The notes beneath the pieces were generated by a model. It ran no database searches and was not told the DNA's origin. It was given only the letters and a program-made list of their open reading frames with translations. A stretch of DNA of 20,759 nucleotides from positions 1-20,759 of the forward strand of contig RFQS01000008.1 of the NCBI GenBank assembly GCA_009924885.1. The letters are read 5' to 3'. This DNA is from Pseudomonadota bacterium. GTDB taxonomy: Bacteria; Cyanobacteriota; Vampirovibrionia; LMEP-6097. Each line of letters starts with the position of its first letter. Positions within the stretch are counted from its first letter, which is position 1. The position numbers and the translations under genes are program-made. Below are positions 14,945 to 20,759 of this stretch, in pieces.

Positions 14945-16075
14945 ATGACGAGATTATTACTAGAAGATGGCAAAGAATTTATAGGTAAAGGAATCGGCAG
15001 TAGTGAGACTTGCTTCGGTGAAATAATTTTCAATACCAGCATGACTGGCTATCAAGAAATACTTACAGATCCTAGTTACACTGGGCAGATAATCAGCTTC
15101 ACATATCCTGAAATTGGCAATTATGGCTGCAATACTGTAGACATGGAAAGTAGTAAACCCTACGCCAAAGGGGTAGTAATAAAAAATCCTAGTCCAATTA
15201 GCAGCAATAGCAATTCGGAACAAAGCCTAGAGGAATTTCTTGTGCAGCATGGTGTGACTGGAATCTATGGTATAGATACTCGTGCCTTAACTAAACATCT
15301 TAGAGACAAGGGTTCCATGAAAGCAGCTATAGCAGATGATTCAGTGAGTAAAGAAACACTCATGGGACAGCTGAATAATCATCCCAGTATGGATGGTCTA
15401 GACTTAGCTTCCACTGTCAGTTCTCAAGAGATTAGCACACACAGACCTGATCCAAATAAAATCTATTCCCTATCTAGTGTTCATCCCGTTAATAAATCTA
15501 CTGAAACCTTAAAAGTAATCGCTTTTGATTTTGGGATTAAGCAGAATATTATAAATAAACTTCTAGAAAGGAACTGTGAAGTAGAACTAGTTCCAGCAAA
15601 TACTTCCGCGGAATATGTTTTAAAACAGAATCCAGATGGCATATTTCTCAGTAACGGACCTGGTGATCCAGCTGCTGTAAGCTACGCGATAGAAACTATT
15701 AAAACTTTAGTTAAAGAATTTAAGAAACCGATATTCGGCATATGCCTTGGGCATCAGCTATTAGCCCTATCTCAAGGTGCTAAAACCTATAAGCTCAAAT
15801 TCGGTCATAAGGGAGCTAATCACCCTATTAAAGAAATAGAATCTTCCAAGATAGAGATAGCTAGTCATAATCATGGCTTCGCTGTTAGTACAGATGATTT
15901 ACCATCTAATATCACTATTAGCCACTTAAATATAAATGATAATACTGTAGCTGGCTTAAAACTAAACAATCGTACAGATGTATTCTCTGTTCAATATCAC
16001 CCAGAAGCTAGTCCAGGACCGCATGATAGTGATTACCTGTTTGACCGTTTCATCGATATGATATTAGCTAATTAA
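14945..16075 (+). CDS. carA: Carbamoyl-phosphate synthase small subunit
   Basis: This 376-residue protein is of normal length for CarA. The N-terminal domain reads LLLEDGKEFIGKGIG, GEIIFNTSMTGYQEILTDPSY and the YPEIGNYGCN stretch. The C-terminal class I glutaminase has the nucleophile C267 in GICLGHQ, SNGPGDPAAV, SHNHGFAV, and the triad partners H352 and E354 in QYHPEASPGP. It releases ammonia from glutamine for the large subunit CarB to make carbamoyl phosphate for pyrimidines and arginine. No carB is in this window, so the partner must lie elsewhere. A CAAGGATAT ribosome site precedes ATG 14945, and the gene lies 15 bases behind aroKB, which suggests co-transcription although the pathways differ. 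No pyrimidine attenuator is visible ahead of it. Confidence 0.96.
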   Translation: MTRLLLEDGKEFIGKGIGSSETCFGEIIFNTSMTGYQEILTDPSYTGQIISFTYPEIGNYGCNTVDMESSKPYAKGVVIKNPSPISSNSNSEQSLEEFLVQHGVTGIYGIDTRALTKHLRDKGSMKAAIADDSVSKETLMGQLNNHPSMDGLDLASTVSSQEISTHRPDPNKIYSLSSVHPVNKSTETLKVIAFDFGIKQNIINKLLERNCEVELVPANTSAEYVLKQNPDGIFLSNGPGDPAAVSYAIETIKTLVKEFKKPIFGICLGHQLLALSQGAKTYKLKFGHKGANHPIKEIESSKIEIASHNHGFAVSTDDLPSNITISHLNINDNTVAGLKLNNRTDVFSVQYHPEASPGPHDSDYLFDRFIDMILAN

Positions 16076-16132
16076 GGGCGTGTAGCCGAACGAACAAATT
16101 CAACGCAGAAATTGGAGTTCCGCTATACGCCC
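16076..16132. terminator. Strong hairpin between convergent carA and recQ
   Basis: Arms 16076-16091 (GGGCGTGTAGCCGAAC) and 16117-16132 pair at 15 of 16 positions, one of them G-U, around a 25-base loop. It begins at the base after the carA stop, and its right arm contains the recQ stop codon (16123-16125) and the last recQ codons. It is far more GC-rich than its surroundings. No T-run follows on either strand, so it may be a factor-assisted bidirectional terminator or an mRNA 3'-end stabiliser. Confidence 0.55.
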
Positions 16133-17967
16133 AATAAGGCGAGGAAAGCTTCGCCATATTTCTTTAACTTAGCTTGACCAACTCCAGTGATACTGCTCAT
16201 TTCATCTAAGTTTTGAGGCTTGCTTGCAGCCATTTCTTTTAATGTCGTATCATGGAAAACCATATAAGGAGCTAGTTTATGCTCTTTAGCTAAACTTAAT
16301 CTAAGTGCCTTTAACTTATTAAATAACTGTTCATCAACAGCTAAATCACCTTTAGATTCACCTGCCCCAGACTTAGATTTAGATTTAAGCTTAGTTAATT
16401 TCTCTTTAGATTTAGCTGGTAGAATATCTTCCCTTAAGAAGATCTCCTGCTCACCTTTTAAAGCCTTACTAGAAGCTTCATTAAGCTTCAAAATACCGTA
16501 AGAGTCCATATCTACATCAATTAAACCTAAAGCTACCATTTGACGAAATATTGATTTCCACTGCGATTCAGAATATTCCACACCAATACCAAAGGTACTA
16601 AGTTCATTATGCCTGAGTTTTATAATGCGCTCATCGGTCTTACCTAAGAGAATGTTTATATTATGCAGAACACCGAAACGCTGCTGAGTACGATAGATAC
16701 AAGAAAGTGCTTTCTGAATAGCTACAGTACCATTAAATCCCTTAGCTGGTTCTAAACAATTATCACAATTACCACAACTAGTCCAAGACGGCTTTTCATC
16801 AAAATACTCAAGCAGAATCTTTCTTCTACAAGGTAAAGCTTCAACAAAGCCTATTAAATCCTCTAGCTTTTTATTCTCTATCATCTTCTGCTCTTTAGGG
16901 GCAGCAGAGGCTTGTATAAACTGCCTGAGCTTAACAATATCTTCAGCACCATAGACCATAAAAGCATTAGCTTCTAAACCATCTCTACCAGCGCGTCCAG
17001 TCTCTTGATAATAGGCTTCTATACTTTTAGGTAAATCTAAATGAGCGACAAACCTTACATCTGGTTTATCTATCCCCATGCCAAAGGCAATGGTAGCCAC
17101 CATTATCACAGATTCTTCTTTAATAAAACGAGACTGATTCTTTTCACGTTTTCTAGCATCTAAACCAGCGTGATAAGGATATGCATTAAAACCTTGTTTA
17201 GTAAGCCATTCTACTGTTTTATCCACCTTGGCTCTAGAAAGACAGTAGACTATACCTGAATCATTAGGATGTTCGGATTTAATAAAATCAAGCAACTGCT
17301 TCTTCTCATTATTTTTCGGCTGTATTTTATAACGAATATTTTTCCTATCAAAGCTAGAAATAAATATCCGAGCTGATTCTAAATTTAAATACTTAATAAT
17401 GTCTCGCTGAGTACGTTCATCAGCAGTAGCAGTTAAAGCTACTCTAGGAACATCCGGGAATCTCTGCTTTAGCTTAGAGAGTTCAGTGTAATCTGGACGA
17501 AAATCATGTCCCCACTGTGAAACACAGTGAGCTTCATCTATAGCAAATAAAGAAAGCTCACAGTCACTTAGACAGTCTAAAAAATCATCAGTATTCAGGC
17601 GTTCTGGTGAAACATAGACTATATCAAGCTCACCATCTATCATCTGTTCTTTTACAGCAAAAGCCTGCTCCATATTCAAAGAAGAGTTTAATAACGCAGC
17701 TTTCACGCCAAGCTCTTTTAAAGCATCGACTTGATCCTGCATAAGAGCGATAAGAGGTGAAATAACTATAGTTAAGCCAGCCATACATAGAGCTGGAACT
17801 TGGTAGCAGAGGGATTTTCCTCCACCAGTAGGCATTAAAATTAAAGCATCGCCTCCTGAAATAATATGATCGACTATTTCAGCCTGTTTATCCCTAAACT
17901 GAGAATAACCAAAAACTGTTTTTAAAACATATAGCGGGGAAGCTGTATTAATCTCAGTTTTAGTCAT
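16123..17967 (-). CDS. recQ: ATP-dependent DNA helicase RecQ
   Basis: This protein has about 614 residues from ATG 17967. A superfamily 2 helicase core opens it: Walker A MPTGGGKSLCYQ (K51), the DEAH box in FAIDEAHCVSQWGHDFRPDY (144-147), SAT-like ALTATAD, and motif VI YYQETGRAGRDG. Next come the RecQ-specific zinc site (CRRKILLEYF, then CGNCDNC), a winged-helix RQC region, and a C-terminal HRDC domain (LAKEHKLAPYMVFHDTTLKEMA to the end). This is the full bacterial layout. It unwinds forks and recombination intermediates 3' to 5'. A longer frame reaches a TTG at 18000, but ATG 17967 is closer to where RecQ proteins usually start and sits just after a small hairpin. It is divergent from the P-type ATPase gene and convergent with carA. 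Confidence 0.95.
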   Translation of the reverse strand: MTKTEINTASPLYVLKTVFGYSQFRDKQAEIVDHIISGGDALILMPTGGGKSLCYQVPALCMAGLTIVISPLIALMQDQVDALKELGVKAALLNSSLNMEQAFAVKEQMIDGELDIVYVSPERLNTDDFLDCLSDCELSLFAIDEAHCVSQWGHDFRPDYTELSKLKQRFPDVPRVALTATADERTQRDIIKYLNLESARIFISSFDRKNIRYKIQPKNNEKKQLLDFIKSEHPNDSGIVYCLSRAKVDKTVEWLTKQGFNAYPYHAGLDARKREKNQSRFIKEESVIMVATIAFGMGIDKPDVRFVAHLDLPKSIEAYYQETGRAGRDGLEANAFMVYGAEDIVKLRQFIQASAAPKEQKMIENKKLEDLIGFVEALPCRRKILLEYFDEKPSWTSCGNCDNCLEPAKGFNGTVAIQKALSCIYRTQQRFGVLHNINILLGKTDERIIKLRHNELSTFGIGVEYSESQWKSIFRQMVALGLIDVDMDSYGILKLNEASSKALKGEQEIFLREDILPAKSKEKLTKLKSKSKSGAGESKGDLAVDEQLFNKLKALRLSLAKEHKLAPYMVFHDTTLKEMAASKPQNLDEMSSITGVGQAKLKKYGEAFLALLGV

Positions 17968-17975
17968 AGAATCAA

Positions 17976-17992
17976 CAGTCTCTCGGAGACTG
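17976..17992. promoter_or_regulatory. 7-3-7 inverted repeat just upstream of recQ
   Basis: CAGTCTC and GAGACTG form a perfect stem around TCG, ending 8 bases before ATG 17967. CAGTCTCT recurs at 18024-18031. It would cover the ribosome-binding region in the mRNA or act as an operator. It does not match the common SOS boxes I know (GAAC-N4-GTTC or CTGT-N8-ACAG), so the regulator is unknown. Confidence 0.4.
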
Positions 17993-18083
17993 ACCCACAA
18001 CTACATTTTCTGCGTTGTACATCAGTCTCTTATTATAGAGCAAAGAGAAGCAGTTTTCTTTTCTTTAGTTTAAGATTAAATAT

Positions 18084-20528
18084 GTGAAACAAAGCTCTAG
18101 TATCAATTCTACTGACTATAAAGGACTTAGCCAAGAAGAAGCCCTAGAGCGATTAAAAAAAGACGGTCCAAACGAGCTTACTGCAGCAAATCCGAGAAAT
18201 TTTTTCACGATTAGCTTAGATGTTATTAAAGAACCAATGTTTATATTACTGGCTCTTTGCTGCATACTATATATAATTTTAGGTGACCTAGAACAAGCAC
18301 TTATACTATCGGTTTTCGTCGCTGTAATCATAGGTATTACCCTGTTCCAGTCATGGAAAACAGAAAGCACCTTGAACGCACTTAAAGATTTAAGCAGTCC
18401 TAAGTCACTTGTCATAAGAGATTCTCAAGAATTATATATACCGAGTCGTGAATTAGTTATAGATGACATTCTTGTATTAAACGAGGGCGATAAAGTAGCG
18501 GCTGACGTCATAGTCTTAAATACCGCAAATCTAATGGTCGACGAATCTTCACTCACTGGTGAATCTGTACCTGTAAGAAAAAACACATGGGCAGAGGGAT
18601 CTACCATCACCAGACCGGGCGAAGAAGGTGGAGTTGTAGTTTACAATGGCACGCTTATCACTCAGGGAATGGCTTATACAAAAATAATCGCTATTGGTAA
18701 AAACACTGAGTTAGGTAAAATTGGCAGTGCGCTGAAATCTATCACCAAAAATGATTCAAGATTTCAGCTAGAAGTTGCAAAATTAGTCAATAGAATGCTT
18801 ATCATCGCTGGGGTTTTATCCCTAGTGATAATAGGCTGCTTTGCATTAAGGAACGATCTACTTAAAGGTCTACTGACTTCCATTACTTTTGCGATAGCTA
18901 TGCTGCCAGAGGAAATCCCAGCCGTTTTAACTATTTTTATGGCTCTAGGAGCTTTTCGCATTTCACAGAAAAATGTCCTAACGCGAAAAATGGCTGCTAT
19001 TGAGACACTTGGCTCAATTACAGTACTCTGTTCTGATAAAACTGGAACTTTAACAGAGAACAAGATGAAGCTCAGTGAAGTATTCCACCAAGGAGAATCT
19101 TATAAAATATCTAAAGAGCCTTTACCTGAGAAGTTTCATCATTTAATAGAGTTTGCTATTTTGGCGAGTAAAGAAAATTCCTTCGACCCCATGGAGAAAG
19201 CCTTAATGAAGATGATTTCTACTAATTTAGTAGACTCTGAGCATTTACATCAGGACTGGAAATTAATACAAGAGTATCCTTTATCTAAAGACCTATCAGC
19301 TATGTCAAGAGCTTGGACTAGCAAAGATAAAAAAGAATTTTCTTTTTATTCTAAAGGCTCACCTGAAGCAATTTTCGACTTATGTCACCTAAATACTGAT
19401 GAAATTAAAGAACTAACAGTCGTAGCCACTGATCTTGCCTCTAGAGGCTTAAGAGTACTTGGTGTTGCTAAATCAAAATCAACATTAGAATACACTCCAG
19501 ATGAGCAACATGACATAGATTTTGAATTTTGTGGGCTACTTGGGTTTTCCGATCCTATTCGACCAGGTGTAAAAGAAGCAGTAGCAGACTGCTATAGTGC
19601 TGGAATAAAAGTCATCATGATAACTGGTGATTATCATATTACAGCTCAAAATATCGCTACCGAGATAGGATTAAAAAATCCCGATAAATTTATTACTGGA
19701 AATGATTTAGCCAAACTCAGTGACGAAGAGCTTCAAGAAAGAATTAAAAATACCAGCATTTTTTCAAGAGTCATCCCTGAACAAAAACTGAGAATCATTA
19801 ATGCCTTAAGAAAAAACCAAGAAATCATCGCCATGACTGGAGATGGCGTCAATGACGCTCCAGCACTTAAATCAAGTGACGTCGGCATAGCCATGGGAGC
19901 CACTGGAACTAATGTCGCACGGGAATCAGCAGATTTAATATTATTAGATGATAATTTTTCTTCTATAGTCTCAGCGATTAAGCTCGGGAGAAGGATTTTT
20001 GAAAATCTTAGAAAAGCTATGTCTTACATAGTCGCCGTACACATTCCTATAGCGGGTTTGACTTTAATACCTGTTATTTTCAGTAACTTACCTACTATTT
20101 TTTTTCCGATTCACGTAGCTTTTTTAGAATTAATTATTGATCCTACTTGCTCTATAGTTTTCGAAGCAGAACCAGCAACTAAAGACTCTATGCTAAAAGC
20201 ACCTAGAAAAATGACTGAGCCTATTTTAAACCACAAGAAGCTAATTAGCAGCGTCTTACAAGGTTTTTCAGTACTATTACTAGTACTAAGCGTATATTTA
20301 CTAGCAGTGCAAGCTAAAAAACCAGAAGGCGAAATTCGCCTCTTAAGCTTCGGGACTTTATTAATCGGTAATTTTTTCTTAGCCTTAGTTAATAAATCTT
20401 GGACACATAAATCAATCTCAGAGGCTTTCTTTGAAAATAAAGCTTTTATTATCGTCCTACTAGTCGTGATTAGTAGCTTTAGTTTAATAGTATTTTTACC
20501 GAGCTTAAGACACTGGTTCTATTTTTAG
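18084..20528 (+). CDS. P-type (type II-like) cation-transporting ATPase
   Basis: This is an 814-residue P-type ATPase with a cation-ATPase N-terminal domain (GLSQEEALERLKKDGPNEL), the actuator loop DESSLTGES (TGE at 158-160), phosphorylation site D318 in CSDKTGTLT, and the hinge TGDGVNDAP (585-593). Membrane helix 4 carries PEEIP (275-279), where Ca2+ pumps usually have PEGLP. Helix 6 reads ELIIDPTCSIVFEAEP with D686. No N-terminal heavy-metal Cys motifs and no CPC in helix 4 are seen, so it is not a P1B copper or zinc pump. It is closest to the bacterial Ca2+/Mn2+-like group of P2-type pumps, with ion specificity unproven. The start is GTG 18084, directly before KQSSS; no Shine-Dalgarno is visible and an overlapping ATG is out of frame. 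It stands alone, divergent from recQ and convergent with a DUF2867 gene 28 bases away. Confidence 0.92.
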   Translation: MKQSSSINSTDYKGLSQEEALERLKKDGPNELTAANPRNFFTISLDVIKEPMFILLALCCILYIILGDLEQALILSVFVAVIIGITLFQSWKTESTLNALKDLSSPKSLVIRDSQELYIPSRELVIDDILVLNEGDKVAADVIVLNTANLMVDESSLTGESVPVRKNTWAEGSTITRPGEEGGVVVYNGTLITQGMAYTKIIAIGKNTELGKIGSALKSITKNDSRFQLEVAKLVNRMLIIAGVLSLVIIGCFALRNDLLKGLLTSITFAIAMLPEEIPAVLTIFMALGAFRISQKNVLTRKMAAIETLGSITVLCSDKTGTLTENKMKLSEVFHQGESYKISKEPLPEKFHHLIEFAILASKENSFDPMEKALMKMISTNLVDSEHLHQDWKLIQEYPLSKDLSAMSRAWTSKDKKEFSFYSKGSPEAIFDLCHLNTDEIKELTVVATDLASRGLRVLGVAKSKSTLEYTPDEQHDIDFEFCGLLGFSDPIRPGVKEAVADCYSAGIKVIMITGDYHITAQNIATEIGLKNPDKFITGNDLAKLSDEELQERIKNTSIFSRVIPEQKLRIINALRKNQEIIAMTGDGVNDAPALKSSDVGIAMGATGTNVARESADLILLDDNFSSIVSAIKLGRRIFENLRKAMSYIVAVHIPIAGLTLIPVIFSNLPTIFFPIHVAFLELIIDPTCSIVFEAEPATKDSMLKAPRKMTEPILNHKKLISSVLQGFSVLLLVLSVYLLAVQAKKPEGEIRLLSFGTLLIGNFFLALVNKSWTHKSISEAFFENKAFIIVLLVVISSFSLIVFLPSLRHWFYF

Positions 20529-20556
20529 CGACTGTTACGGATGCACAGTTCTTGCG

Positions 20557-20759
20557 TTAATGATATTTTATTATATTCCTTGCCATGCCCTTAAATATCA
20601 GTTCATGCACTGGCACTAAAGAATACCAGTAAATTATGCCAAATAAACCATGTGGTCTAAAGGTAGCCTTCTGCTCTAAAGTACCTCCATCCTCAGCAGT
20701 CCCATTAGCAGTCACTTTAAACTCTAGCCAAGCCTCACCAGGGATTTTCATTTCAGCAA
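20557..20759 (-). CDS. C-terminal part of a DUF2867-domain protein (truncated by window edge)
   Basis: Sixty-six codons and a stop are visible, and the frame stays open to the right edge (AEMKIPGEAWLEFKV...). The pattern PGEAWLEF, then TFRPHGLFGIIYWYSLVPVHELIFKGMARNI, is the characteristic end of DUF2867. That domain often sits behind an NAD(P)-binding short-chain-dehydrogenase-like domain in proteins of about 480 residues and otherwise stands alone. The internal ATG at 20751 is not the real start, since the conserved AEMKxPG stretch begins before it. Function is unknown; if the N-terminal domain is present, an oxidoreductase or epimerase-like role is likely. Confidence 0.85.
   Translation of the reverse strand, partial: AEMKIPGEAWLEFKVTANGTAEDGGTLEQKATFRPHGLFGIIYWYSLVPVHELIFKGMARNIIKYH

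Noticed and set aside
17968..18000. RecQ start at TTG 18000
   Set aside because: ATG 17967 fits the usual RecQ length better, and the extra 11 codons read through a perfect inverted repeat.
16101..18017. 11-bp inverted repeat flanking recQ (CAACGCAGAAA at 16101-16111 and its complement at 18007-18017)
   Set aside because: Too short and without extended similarity; there is no transposase or target duplication, so chance is the simplest explanation.

Overview
The window is AT-rich, gene-dense bacterial DNA using ordinary bacterial start codons. An outer-membrane TolC-family protein with a matching HlyD-type adaptor points to a diderm (Gram-negative-type) cell. I cannot place the organism confidently. 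The low GC, the shikimate kinase/dehydroquinate synthase fusion and the style of the phosphohexomutase would suit an uncultured low-GC lineage such as a non-photosynthetic cyanobacterial relative, but that is a guess. There are no rRNA, tRNA, CRISPR or transposase genes.

Layout. (1) 1-204: AT-rich control region with dyads and a candidate Zur box. (2) 205-3854, + strand: a tight three-gene unit of a histidine-rich unknown protein, a large unknown partly coiled-coil protein, and a Zur-type zinc repressor. (3) 3927-4217: wreck of an AAA/DUF4143 ATPase gene. (4) 4251-5489, - strand: a COG0523/CobW metal-chaperone GTPase. A perfect 7-1-7 palindrome in front of it matches the box upstream of the histidine-rich gene at 12 of 15 positions. 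(5) 5548-6259: an insertion-like patch holding an ORF6N-domain gene with a strong palindrome in front of it. The patch is bounded by two copies of the 3' end of a tolC gene. (6) 6260-11668, - strand: GST-like protein, ABC transporter, HlyD adaptor and TolC, almost without gaps, preceded by a phosphohexomutase gene (11708-13168). (7) 13223-16075, + strand: aroK-aroB fusion then carA. (8) 16123-17967, - strand: recQ, convergent with carA over a strong hairpin. (9) 18084-20528, + strand: P-type cation ATPase, convergent with the tail of a DUF2867 gene that runs off the right edge.

How the genes work together. The left quarter looks like a zinc-starvation regulon: a zinc sensor, a zinc-associated GTPase, and two undescribed proteins with clear metal-binding sequence (21 His in 62 residues, CPVC, and HxCxxxCxH), tied together by a shared operator-like palindrome. 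This is the best candidate for an undescribed system. The middle block is a complete tripartite exporter co-transcribed with a Fax/metaxin-like GST protein. The right half is mostly housekeeping (aromatic amino-acid and pyrimidine/arginine precursor synthesis, DNA repair, ion pumping).
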